A stretch of 64,000 nucleotides of DNA, from positions 124,001-188,000 of the forward strand of contig WPDH01000060.1 of the NCBI GenBank assembly GCA_019137255.1, in the 5' to 3' direction. Position numbers and translations under genes: made by a program. The notes under the pieces were generated by a model. That model did no database searches. It was not told the DNA's origin and was given only the letters and a program-made list of their open reading frames with translations. Source of the DNA: Corinectria fuckeliana. Its lineage: Eukaryota; Ascomycota; Sordariomycetes; Hypocreales; Nectriaceae. Of this stretch, positions 10,927 to 20,615 are shown piece after piece (the stretch's first letter is position 1; every line of letters starts with the position of its first letter).

Positions 10927-11540
10927 ATGCCCAGGTCGTCAGCTTCCGGCGCATCGTCGTCTTCAAAGTCGTCTTCCAAGACCGCCACTAGGCGCCTCAT
11001 CAAGGAGCTCGACACTTGGCGCGTCGAGCAGAAGCACGAGTCGGGCGTCGAGCGCCTCGGCCCCGTCGACGAGGCCAACCTGCTCGAGTGGGAGGCCGTC
11101 ATCAACGGCCACGGCGTCGGCTACGGCTACGATGGTGCGTGTCCCCCTTTTTTGTCGACTTAGCCACAAGCGCGTGGTGGCAGCAAGCCGTTCTAACAAT
11201 AACTGCTTCTGCAGATGGCCGCTGGCTCGTCTCCATCTCGATCCCCAAGACGTACCCCCTGCAGCCCCCGAAGATGAGCTTCGTGACGCCCGTCGTCCAC
11301 CCCAACATCGCCCTGGACACGGGCGAGATCTGCCTCGACCTGCTCAAGGACGCCTGGACGCCGGCCTACAGCGTGCTCGAGTGCGTCCGCGCCGTCCGCA
11401 TGCTGCTCAGCTGCCCCGAGACGGACAGCCCGCTCAACGTCGACGTCGCCGCCTTGCTCCGCGGCGGGGACACCCTCGGCACGCGCAAGCTCGTCGAGTT
11501 CTGGGTCCACGACGCCGAGGGGAGATACGAGGGACAGTAG
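10927..11540 (+). CDS. PEX4: Ubiquitin-conjugating enzyme E2, PEX4-like
   Basis: Two exons, 10927-11134 and 11215-11540, separated by an 80-bp intron, give a 177-residue E2 (UBC) domain protein. His98-Pro99-Asn100 forms the HPN motif. Cys109, in Gly-Glu-Ile-Cys-Leu-Asp, is the catalytic thioester cysteine. The C-terminal part (Asp-Ser-Pro-Leu-Asn-Val-Asp, then a Gly-Asp-Thr loop) resembles Pex4/Ubc10 rather than the general E2s. Pex4 works at the peroxisome membrane with Pex22 to mono-ubiquitinate the import receptor Pex5 for recycling. A Ser-rich N-terminal tail precedes the fold. The gene starts only 495 bp from a RIP-mutated element, yet its coding sequence looks intact. Another E2 subclass is possible. 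Confidence 0.78.
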
Positions 11541-12581
11541 GCCAGCCGTCCGTCCGGGGGCGCGGAGCGTACAGGGGAGGTTGTGTATTTGAGCATTGAG
11601 CGATGGGGGGATCGCGGGCTGGGATAGAATGGAATCGGGCTGAGGCGGAAAGCCCAAGACACGGACGAGATTGGTCTCGTTCGTCGAAACGGGAGGAAGA
11701 TGAGCTCTGAAGGACAAGGGACAAAGGGCAAAGGACACTTTTTTATCTGGAGTTTGGGATCGTGGGGTTTTACATCATAGCTTTTCGGTTTAGAGATTGT
11801 CAGGACCGGGACTGGAGATATTTGGATCAGGCATGATATAGCGAGCGAAACCGCGTACGAATACTTTGACAAACGAGCTGATAACATAATAATCAAACAC
11901 ACAAAACATGTGCACATTCATACGATTCATACTATCCAGCGAGGGGTACTAGAGATTCGGGGGATTGGAAGCGCATTGTCTCTTCGTAAGCAGCCCAAGG
12001 CAGCGCCCATCCCCATGGAGGCGCACACATGCACATAACTAGATGCACCATCTATCCCAGTCCTCCCATGGTCCCATGCCTGCCTGCGTCCTCCGCGGTA
12101 GACTTGTTATCTTACACGTAAATTCGCACTTCGAAACGAGACAAAAACAAACCAAACCAAACCAAAAAATAGAAACCGTCCGCGGCGAGAAGCCGTCAAT
12201 GCACGCGAGATAGCCTCGCCCCGAAGATGATATGTCGCATCCGTGTTCCATAGGATCTTCACCCAGGAGATGAGATACCCAACTCTTCAGCTTTCCTCGC
12301 TTCCCTCTTTTTTCTCTTCTTCTTCTTCTTCTTCCTCATGTCTTCTGTCATTTCGCCATCATTTTTATTTCCTCAAGTGTTGTATGAATGGATGTTTACT
12401 ACAAGAACGCCGTGACTCTTGTCCGCCCAGATTCAGAGGTAGTTTTAGCCGACGGTCGCTTGGGACGGAAGAAGGGCAGCCGTGTTGTCGAACGAAAAGC
12501 AGCGTAGCCCCGTCTTCAGCATGACAGGTCATAATAGGTGCATGTTCGATGAGGGCTTGGTCGACAAACCGCAAGGAGAGA
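11541..12581. other. Spacer between convergent PEX4 and ANP1 genes
   Basis: About 1 kb containing both 3' untranslated regions. Short frames occur on both strands, but none has protein-like character. No gene seen. Confidence 0.6.
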
Positions 12582-13762
12582 CTACTCGTTATAATGGTAG
12601 ACCTATATGAATGTTAGGAGTTTTGCACGGTGTGGTAGGAGTGAGCGAGACTAACCTTGTAATTAGGTAGACCCCATGGTTGCCAGCCTAGTCGCTTCGC
12701 CATCTTGGCGAATCCCTCCGTCTCAATGAGGTGGTAGAACGAAAAGGGCGGGAACATGGCACCATCGCGGTGTACGTCTGCCTTGACAAGGAGGGCGGTA
12801 CCGCCGACGCCGTCAAGAGGTATCACGTCGCGGCTGTTGCTTTCTTCGGTTACCAAGTACGCCATCAGCGTGCGGTACGTGGCCATCTCGGCGTAGCCCT
12901 CGAGGAGAATCTCATCGGGTCCCATCCTGGCAGCCAACTCCAGCGCCGTCGGGCTGTCCTGCCAGCTGTTGAAGTCGTAGGGCCGCTCGGACATCTGCTT
13001 ATGCTCCTCGTCGTAGAACCGCTGGAAGCAGTTGGGCACGATGAGGGGCTTGTCGTGCGAGGCGAGGTCCTGGATCAGACTGGGCGGGGTCTCGACAACG
13101 TCCGAGTCGAGCCACAAGACCCACGAGGTATCGGGACCCAAGGTGGTGAAGAGAAGCGAGTTGCGGGCCTTTGCCATGCCTTCTCGTCGTGCCTTTTGGT
13201 TCTGCATCTTGTGTCGCTCGCTCTCATCCTGAGACTGTAGAGCCGGCTCGAAGTCCTGTCGCAGGATAATGATGCTCTTGAAGCGGTTCTGGTCTGGGCC
13301 ATGCTTCTGGGTCTTGTGTATTTGCTCCTGCAGTTCCGTCGTGGCTTGGTTGCCCTCCTTGGTTTTAGGGAGGATGAAGCCCAGCGTGATGAGCTCGTGG
13401 GGGTAGTTCAGCTTCAAGAGATTGTCCCAGTACTCCTGGTAGAACCTGGCCATGGGAGTCAGGATCAAAACATTCTCGCGGTTTTCGATGGGTGTCGTGG
13501 TGATTGTGACATTGTTCAGGTTGTAGTGGGCAACTGGAGGGGGCTTGAGCCGGGCCCCAGAGCGCGTGCTAGGCTTTCGGTAGGGAGATGTAGGCGGCGA
13601 GAGATGATGCTCTGCAGTGACGGGCTCGAGTCGGCGCGTGGTGGTGTGCGAGCCGGAGGGAGAGACGAGGAAGACGATGATGAAGACGCAAAGGAGGACG
13701 CCGAGGGCGAGGGTCAAAGGATTCGCCTTCTTAAGACGGACTGACCCCATGGGTCGAGCCAT
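12582..13762 (-). CDS. ANP1: Golgi alpha-1,6-mannosyltransferase subunit, Anp1 type (GT62)
   Basis: A type II Golgi membrane protein of the Anp1/Mnn9/Van1 family, which extends the N-glycan mannan backbone as part of mannan polymerase. One transmembrane anchor lies at about residues 15-33. The GT62 domain starts near residue 95 (Asn-Val-Leu-Ile-Leu-Thr-Pro), and the Asp219-Ser-Asp221 motif binds Mn/GDP-mannose. Asn-Cys-Phe-Gln-Arg followed by Tyr-Asp-Phe-Asn-Ser-Trp and Glu-Gly-Tyr-Ala-Glu-Met favours Anp1 over Mnn9. Exon 1 is 13762-12656. A 53-bp intron (gttagt donor, cctaac branch, atatag acceptor) leads to a 21-nt last exon 12602-12582 encoding Val-Tyr-His-Tyr-Asn-Glu-stop, the usual family C-terminus. 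Without splicing, the frame would end at 12614 with an unrelated tail. Total 375 residues. Confidence 0.88.
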
Positions 13763-14856
13763 GGGTGCCGTCAGGGTCGGGTATCACGCAACAACGGCGG
13801 GTGATCGAGTCGATTCGAGTCGAGATTGAGATGGCGGACGACGGGCTAAGACACTGAACTACCTGAAGCTGGGCGCGGGCATGAAGCTGAGTCGAATCGA
13901 GAGGGAAGCGAGAATCGGAGCGAAGGCGCAGGCGCAGGCGCAGCGCAAGATTGCGGTTCCGGGGGTGCACCGGTGTTTAGGAGCACAATGCAAGGGGGGA
14001 ATAAAAGGAGGAAACGGGGCTTGCGATACTTGCACACGCAGAGAGGGCAATATCGACGGGATGGATTAGTTACTTGTCTAGGGCGCCAGGCTGCCAGACA
14101 AGCCAACAAGGGATGGGGGCACACAACTTGCCTCGAGCTCGAGGAGGACAGCTTAACTAGAGTTGAATTGGAGATCTCAAACAAGCCTAGCGCGTGTTAT
14201 TGGGCGGAGAAATACCGGGCCGATATGCTGATGTTCGGTCTCAACGACAATATTTGGGAGGGTAAGGTGAAGAAAGGGGGACTGTCAAATCACTACTTCA
14301 TGCTACGAGTAGTACATAGTAGGTAGGCAATTTTAGTGTACAAGTACCTATGTGTTGCCCTAAAATAGCACCTTGTCGAGAGCAATCGCTGGCTTCAATT
14401 CTTCAATTCGGGCTTCCCCAGTAATGCATGTTGCGCCTCATCAAGGGTGAGGGTTCGACTAGGTACGAACTTCCTGCATGGCCTGCAATGCAAGGATTAT
14501 GTACCTGCGGCTTGTTGAAGACTTACAGTAGGTACGTGTATACCTAGCACATACTATGTAACTTTGGAGACGCTGGAAACCCCCACTTCCCCACGTCGCT
14601 ACCCGCGCCATTCGTCCCTGGGCAGTGCCAGTGTGGCTGGGGAGCTGTCGGTACGTACTCCATACCGTCGACAAAAACGCCACCTCAGGTGTCAACCCAG
14701 CCGCGTCTCGTCTTCCGCTCTCAAGCCGGAGCCTTCTTCTCGCCAAAGTCGCACAGCACCCTTTCGCTCGACGTTCGCCCCATCTCCGCAGCATTCTCCA
14801 TACCCGAGCCTCTCCCTCCAATCTGGACAATACCTCTTGACCGAAATCTTGCCACA
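13763..14856. other. Divergent promoter region ANP1 / YRA1 homologue
   Basis: About 1.1 kb shared by two divergently transcribed genes. It carries TAGGTA/TACCTA-type motifs at 14318-14350 and 14529-14547, the latter an imperfect inverted repeat. The last 200 bp before 14857 are C/T-rich, like a fungal leader. No gene seen. Confidence 0.6.
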
Positions 14857-16403
14857 ATGGCTGACAAAATGGACCGCGGCCTCGACGATATCATCGCCGA
14901 CACCGTATGTCTAGTTCCGTTCTCTCGCGTCGGCGCCGCGCCAGCCTTGCGGACAGCCCGACTGACTTCGTCGCCAGCGCACCAACAATGGACCTCGCAA
15001 CCGACGCGGTAGAGGTGATCGAGGTCGCGGAGGTCGCCGCCGCGATCCTCGCCAGGATTATCCCCGTGACGGTGTGAAAAAGGTCAGTCAGCGTCTTGCC
15101 ATCCGTCGCCGGTGCCTTCTCCTGACTCCGGAATTAACGTCATGTCTGTCAGGTTGATTAATCCTCCCTCCCGCTTATGCTCTAATGATGCGTACTCGAC
15201 CTCCTCGCCCATCCTCGCAACCCATCGGTCGATGCTCGGAGCTCTTGGCAATTCAAGACGGCTTTGCACTCTGAAACTCGTTGCTGACCAGAGCATCCCT
15301 CCCTCCTACAGTCCTTCCGAGACGAATCCCGAAACATAGACAGGTCAGCCGCATTCAAAGACCATTCGCAACCGCTTCCTAACAGCATCTAGTGAATGGG
15401 TCCATGACCGATACGAGGAGAACAGTAATATCAATTGCCGCCTATTTTAATTCCTTCGAGTCTCACCTCTTTTCAGACTCTCGCAGAGGTCCTGCTCCGC
15501 GCCGTCGCCGCGAGTCGCCAGATCAGTACGCTACTACCAAGTCTTACGAACACAATCGATCGTACTGACATTCTCCTCTCCTCCAGCGATCCCAAGGGCG
15601 GAAAGGTCCGGGTGGAAAACATCCACTATGATCTCACCGAGGATGACCTTGACGTAAGTTGCTGCCAACCAGGCATATGTCCAACGCCCATGCTCACCCG
15701 AGCTCTAGGAGCTTTTCAAGAGAATCGGTCCAGTCGCCCGACTTCAACTGCGTTACGATCGCGCTGGCCGATCAGAGGGCACGGCTTACGTGACTTACGA
15801 GCTGAAGGAGGACGCTGAGGAGGCTGTAAAGCAATTCGATGGTGCCAATGCTAACGGTAAGTCAACCCAAATTCCCCCCTCTACCTTGCATGTACTGAAC
15901 GATGTACAGGACAACCGATTCGATTGACCTTGCTGCCAAGCGGCCCTGCCCGAAATCCTTTCGACACGGCTGTCATGCCTGGCCGCCCCTTGGCAGAACG
16001 AATCTCTACTCCTAGAGATCGGGCTCGGTCTCTGTCCCCCCATCGCCACATCGACGACGAGGATGCTTCCCTCAAGGGCATCGACAGATATGTCCCTGGC
16101 CATGGCCATGGCAGTCGATCGAGGAGCCCGATGCCCCGGAGACCACGTGGTGGTCGTCGTCCTGGCGCGCGCCGGGACGACCGAGACAATCGAGGCAACC
16201 GAGAAGGAGTCAGGGACCAGGAGGGCGGCGGCGGGCGTGGAGGACGGGGCAACCCTCGCTCCAAGAAGACTCAGGAGGAACTTGATGCAGAGATGGAAGA
16301 CTATTTCGGTGGCAGCGCGGCTGCTGCAGATGTGTCCAACGCACCGCCGGCGGCTCCGGCTCAGGCTACGACGCACGTGGACGACATCGACATGATTGAG
16401 TAA
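14857..16403 (+). CDS. YRA1: Aly/REF-type mRNA export factor (Yra1/Mlo3 homologue)
   Basis: Eight exons: 14857-14904, 14978-15082, 15312-15343, 15393-15424, 15477-15525, 15587-15653, 15709-15856, 15910-16403. They give a 324-residue protein. The N-terminal box (Met-Asp-Arg-Gly-Leu-Asp-Asp-Ile-Ile) is the conserved REF-N helix. It is followed by an RG-rich linker and one RRM (about residues 92-165; VRVENIHY as RNP2 and GTAYVTYE as RNP1). An Arg/Gly/Ser-rich tail follows, and a C-terminal REF-C helix (Glu-Glu-Leu-Asp-Ala-Glu-Met-Glu-Asp-Tyr-Phe). Such adaptors are recruited by TREX and hand spliced mRNA to Mex67/TAP in the nucleus. Exons 3 and 4 are only 32 nt each, and intron 2 (229 bp) is far longer than the other six (49-73 bp). 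Yeast YRA1 is autoregulated through its intron; whether this one is I cannot tell. Confidence 0.88.
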
Positions 16404-16631
16404 ATGTCTTGACAAGTTCAACTACCTATGTATATCACCAGAATGCAAAATGCACACGCGAACTCAAGATCCCACCTTTCATACTCAGTCAACTATTGCC
16501 TTGGCATCCCTGCTTTCGACCTGGAACCCATTCCTTCAATGCAACATAAATCATAGCAAATCTCACTATTTACCTCGGTTTAATTAGTGCGGCGACTACC
16601 CCATGCATACGATAATTGACCCTATGTCTGA

Positions 16632-17525
16632 TTAGCCGCCTTGTTCACCGCGACTTTGGGGGGGGGGGCTTCTTACACCGGCAAGAGACAAATTTCGCCC
16701 CGTTACGAGCCCGTTGAATGAGACGTCGACATTCAAACTCATGTTCAGCCTCAAGTTGTTCCCCCTGCGAGGTTCCGGCCGTCCAGCCGACGCGTGATTC
16801 CCACTCTGGAATTGTTGATGTACGGTCTGTGATCGTGTTGTCCTCGCCCCGCGGGTTACAGTCACGTCTCCAGGGGACCGTTGTTGCGCCACCATCCACT
16901 GGGTGGTCTCGGAGTGAGTCTGCACGGTGGTACTTTGTGGTTGTGGTCTGTCTTTGCGGTGCAATCTAGCGACGGATGTCGAGGGGTTTCGGGATGATGT
17001 CGATCGTCTTGTTCCTGCTGGGAGTCGATTCACGGCTGTGGGGTGTATATCTTCGGCCTCGTCTGAACCTGACAAGTAGACACTCTCTGCATCATCATCG
17101 TCATCATCATCATCATCATCGTCTTCGTCGGAGGATGATTCGTCCTCGTCATCTTCTTCCTCTTCGTCGTCTTCTTCCGATAACTCGATGCTCTTCACGT
17201 CATCCTCGTCGGATGATTCAGAACTCCCCGAGTCATCCTCGTCCGGCGCGACAATCTCAGTCGGCTTTATAATCTTTCGGCGAGGACGCGCGGACTTGGC
17301 GTCGACACGCTTCCGTGTACTTCCCGTGGAAGGTATCTGTGTCTCAGCTTCCGATACTGGGGGTAGCGATGCTGGTTTATCCTGTGTTGGGTTCGACGTC
17401 ATGGTTCGGGCCTTTGTTCGAAATAATACGGATGGCAAGATGGGTGTACGCGTCGAGTTTGAATAGCCCTGGTTACTGATCAAATCCAAATGCCAGAGAG
17501 TTCTACGAGGTGGTTTTCTGGGCAT
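16632..17525 (-). CDS. Acidic low-complexity protein, function unknown
   Basis: An intronless frame of 297 codons; the alternative start Met42 (17402) is also plausible. About residues 93-150 are dominated by Asp, Glu and Ser, encoded partly by a GAT/GAC triplet repeat (17090-17130 on the plus strand shows CATCATCATC). A basic patch (Arg-Pro-Arg-Arg-Lys) precedes it. The C-terminal segment has alternating hydrophobic residues (Leu-Arg-Leu-Asn-Met-Ser-Leu-Asn-Val-Asp-Val), a pattern I associate with the ends of many fungal hypothetical proteins. The frame near its end crosses a run of about 11-12 G on the plus strand (16668-16679), so the last 10-15 residues depend on that run being read correctly. 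Possibly nuclear; no domain recognised. Confidence 0.5.
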   Translation of the reverse strand: MPRKPPRRTLWHLDLISNQGYSNSTRTPILPSVLFRTKARTMTSNPTQDKPASLPPVSEAETQIPSTGSTRKRVDAKSARPRRKIIKPTEIVAPDEDDSGSSESSDEDDVKSIELSEEDDEEEEDDEDESSSDEDDDDDDDDDDDAESVYLSGSDEAEDIHPTAVNRLPAGTRRSTSSRNPSTSVARLHRKDRPQPQSTTVQTHSETTQWMVAQQRSPGDVTVTRGARTTRSQTVHQQFQSGNHASAGRPEPRRGNNLRLNMSLNVDVSFNGLVTGRNLSLAGVRSPPPQSRGEQGG

Positions 17526-18052
17526 AATTACTGATTCTGTTATAGCACAAACCTGTTGTAGTCGTCATGATGTAACCCTGCTGTCAGGCAATGACCCCGC
17601 GACGCCAAATCTGGTTTTGGGGGTTGCCCACCTCCAAACTCCAACCCTGGACAAGTGACGTCGATCGACTTGGCGGTTATTGGGCAGTTTACGCAATTAG
17701 GGTATCATGGTATCAGGGCATTAAGTAGGACATCGGCGTATTGGGACCGTAGATTTACAGCCCGAATAGATGTAACTATGGTACAGACCGAATAGCACGA
17801 CTCATTATTACTGTCGGCGCTGCATCATTTAATTGTTCATGGCAAGTACTCGTACTCTTTGGAAAAACTAGCTTATTTCGAGTTTCAGTTTAGAGAATTC
17901 GACTTGCTTTACGGAGAGCAAAGTCCGATAGTCTTTCCATACCCTATAGTTTACGCAAAACTTAGCAAACCTCGAGATAAAAACAAAAACAATGGCCCTG
18001 GTAGCGAGCGACAAGATGTATGTCAAAAAGATATAAAAAAACAAAAAAGATT
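17526..18052. other. Spacer between acidic gene and tRNA-Leu
   Basis: About 0.5 kb with A/T-rich stretches, especially just 3' of the tRNA (18020-18052, A-rich on the plus strand, i.e. a T-run terminator for the minus-strand tRNA). No protein gene seen. Confidence 0.6.
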
Positions 18053-18153
18053 TGATAAGACTGGGACTTGAACCCAGGAGGATTGCTCCACCAGGAAATT
18101 GATTGTTAAGGTTAACCTTAACCTGGCGCCATAACCAACTCGGCCATCTTACC
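18053..18153 (-). tRNA. tRNA-Leu(AAG) with a 19-nt intron
   Basis: Read on the minus strand, GGTAAGA pairs with TCTTATC (one G-T wobble), with discriminator A. The D arm carries GCCGAGTTGGTTATGGC. The anticodon stem is CCAGG/CCTGG, and the T arm is CTGGG-TTCAAGT-CCCAG. Aligning with known tRNA-Leu places T32-T33 before anticodon AAG (minus strand, 18119-18117), then G37. The 26-nt loop is 19 nt too long, so an intron lies at about 18115-18097, directly 3' of position 37 as is standard. A long class II variable arm (GGAG...CTCC) is present, as expected for Leu. T-runs follow the 3' end. Confidence 0.93.
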
Positions 18154-18492
18154 GGATTGTTTGTGAAGGATTACTCTAGTGATAAGTATATGAACCTTAC
18201 ACGGAGGAGCCGAGATACCCACCTCGCTCGCTCACACCCTAGTATGCTTCGTAGTATATGTCAATAAGCTGAGCCAAATTTGTGCTTACTCGGGTTGGCG
18301 AGAGTAGACGGGGATTGCAGTGGATTACATATCACTCCGACATGTAGCTTAAGCCATCTCTATTGACGGGACATCAAGTCCATATTTAGGGAAGTGTTAT
18401 ACACGGTTTCTATAGGACACCTACACGTACAAAATTGCGAAAGAAAGCCCGGAAAATGCTGGTTCCTTGGGAAACAGGGCCAACTAACACGC
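18154..18492. other. Spacer upstream of tRNA-Leu, 3' flank of the next gene
   Basis: About 340 bp. No gene or clear structure seen. Confidence 0.5.
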
Positions 18493-20043
18493 TTAATCCG
18501 TCTCCTCCACGAAAATTCGAGAGTGTGGAACGTTAAGCCTCCAGTCCTTGTTGAATCCCGGGGTTGTATCGGTGGCAGCATCCGATGAGGTAACGAAGAC
18601 TCCGTCGTTTGATAGCGCGCCAAAAAGGCCCTTAGAGACGACTGGCTCGGCTTCAAGAGACCTATCTGCTAGTGCGTGAGTGGTGCCAGCGGTGCCAAAA
18701 ACGACGCCCGAGAAAGATGCTTCCGCCGAGTTGTTGGCGGGAGTCTCAGTTGAGGCGAAGAACTGGACCTTGGAACCGACGGGAACAAAGTTGCCGCCGT
18801 CCATTGCTTGAATGAACCTCTGCATCTCCTCCTCCTCCGATAATGAGAAATGGGTTCGCTGAGGGTCGAGGGACAGCAAGCCCTTCTTGGCACCCCAGCC
18901 ACCGCCGCCGCTCACTGTTAACCCACGTCAGCGTTTCCTCTGGGCCCACGAGCGAGGGGTTACAAACATATCTGGTACAGGCGGCCACCTTGCCCGTACA
19001 GCTCTTGAAGTCGACTAGAGGTCGATGACATGAGCTCAGTCGCAGAGTGGCTCTGATCAAAAGTCGCAGCCGGATCTGGATCGCAAGCGTCGGAGAGGTC
19101 TGTCCCGGTTTGTGAATACAAGGGAGGCATAATCATTGCCCACACCCCCAACTTAGACTGCTGCACAAGGTAAGACTTCCGGCTGTGCAGCTCGTTGACT
19201 GCATGCTCGAGTTCGTTGGACGCAGGGGTAGACTCATCGTCCACACTCACACGCCGCACGATGTTGCCGAAGCTCTCGGTGACCACCCGCGGGTGAGTGA
19301 GGGGGACCAATGGCACCCAGAGCCCTAGATCATTGACGGACTGCAGCTGCTTCTTGAGTGGTAGATTGATTTGTTGCCAATGCTTTTCGATTCGCTTGTC
19401 GAGACGAGGAGATCCCTGACGGAGGTCGAATCGGCTCGCAAGCAGGGTAGAGGTCCGGTGGTTCAGGAAAGTAGTATTGGCTAATGGGATTGTCAAATGG
19501 GGATCACCAAAGTCGACGGTGAGAGCCGCAACCCTGTCAACGTCTTCGACAGCCTTCGGCAGTGCTGGTTTCCAAAGATCTGGAAGGATTGAGTCTAGAC
19601 GGCCTCTCAATATGGACAAGCCCTCAATGGGGCTGTTCATGGGCAGCGGAGGAGCAACATGGTCAACTACGGCACCGAGGACGTGGAACTGGTCTGGGTT
19701 TTCAGAGTCCGAAATGAAGTCAACGAACTCCTGCATAAAGGCCCCGTCCTCTAAATATTTTGCGTACTGGGGTGTTGCAAGAATGACAGCTGCATCATGA
19801 CGGTGGGGATTGGCTAGCTTCACTTGCGTCTTGATCCCTTGAAGAAGAGAGGACAGGTCCTAAGAGGGAGTCAGCAGACAGCGGTGAAGCGGCATCTAAC
19901 TATCAATGTACCTTTTTGGTAGCCCCCAGATCGACAGAGAAGCGTATTGAGTCGTTCCGGGTCGAATAAGCTCTGCGAGCGCCAGCGGCGACGCTGCACC
20001 AAGTCCGGCTCCTCGAAGCTCGCCGTGCCAAGTTTAGTGCCAT
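18493..20043 (-). CDS. Unrecognised conserved-looking protein with mitochondrial-type N-terminus
   Basis: Three exons, 20043-19912, 19859-18968 and 18914-18493 (introns 52 and 53 bp), give 481 residues. The first 27 residues are Arg/Ala/Ser-rich without acidic residues (Ala-Arg-Arg-Ala-Ser-Arg-Ser-Arg...Arg-Arg-Ala-Tyr-Ser-Thr), typical of a mitochondrial presequence with a cleavage site near Tyr-Ser. The body is a soluble alpha/beta-like sequence. A Gly-rich loop (Ser-Gly-Gly-Gly-Gly-Trp-Gly) is followed by Lys-Lys-Gly-Leu-Leu-Ser-Leu-Asp-Pro, created exactly across the second splice junction, which supports the model. No family name comes to mind. It is likely a matrix protein of fungi with no assigned role. 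Confidence 0.7.
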
Positions 20044-20615
20044 CGAGACGAAGTCATGTAGCCCTCAGAAAGCCAGATTGGAGAATGGTTTTCGGGACTT
20101 GAGATCTAGACCTAGATCTGTGTAGGGAAAGAGATTTGAACAAGGTATGGTGATAAAAAGTGACCCTTGAACTGCCTTAGCACGGGTCTCTCGAAAACAT
20201 CACCACTTGTAGTAGCTACGTACCTAGGTACAGTGGGCGTATGTAGGTACTTATGTATAGTAGTAGCTGGTAGACTAGCTGATGGCTGAGGCTTCCAAAA
20301 GTGTGGCTGAGGCTGCCCCTCCACGGACTGCACCGCCACACTAGCGCCCTGCCCCTCATCCCACCATGCACATCCGATGTTCGAGGGCCGTGACTCAAAT
20401 TTGTGGGTGTCTTGCATCTGTAATCCAGAAGCTGACGCTGACTCTGAGTCACTCTTGTTGGTTTTTAAGTCAATTTTCGTGTTAGGACACCGTCTGAAGC
20501 CCCATATTCCGGGCTTCATACAGCCATCTCCGGCACGACGTTTCGACTCGCAGTTCGAGCTCTTCGGGTGCGCTCTGTTTCCCCGCGACGACCCTTGACC
20601 ACCACGCGAGTTACT
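20044..20615. other. Divergent promoter region, unknown mitochondrial gene / VAS1
   Basis: Holds a perfect 12-bp palindrome GTACCTAGGTAC at 20220-20231 and a related TAGGTAC at 20244-20250. No gene seen. Confidence 0.6.

Noticed and set aside
18053..18153. tRNA-Leu with anticodon TAA
   Set aside because: Counting the loop from the CCAGG stem puts two T before the anticodon, giving AAG.
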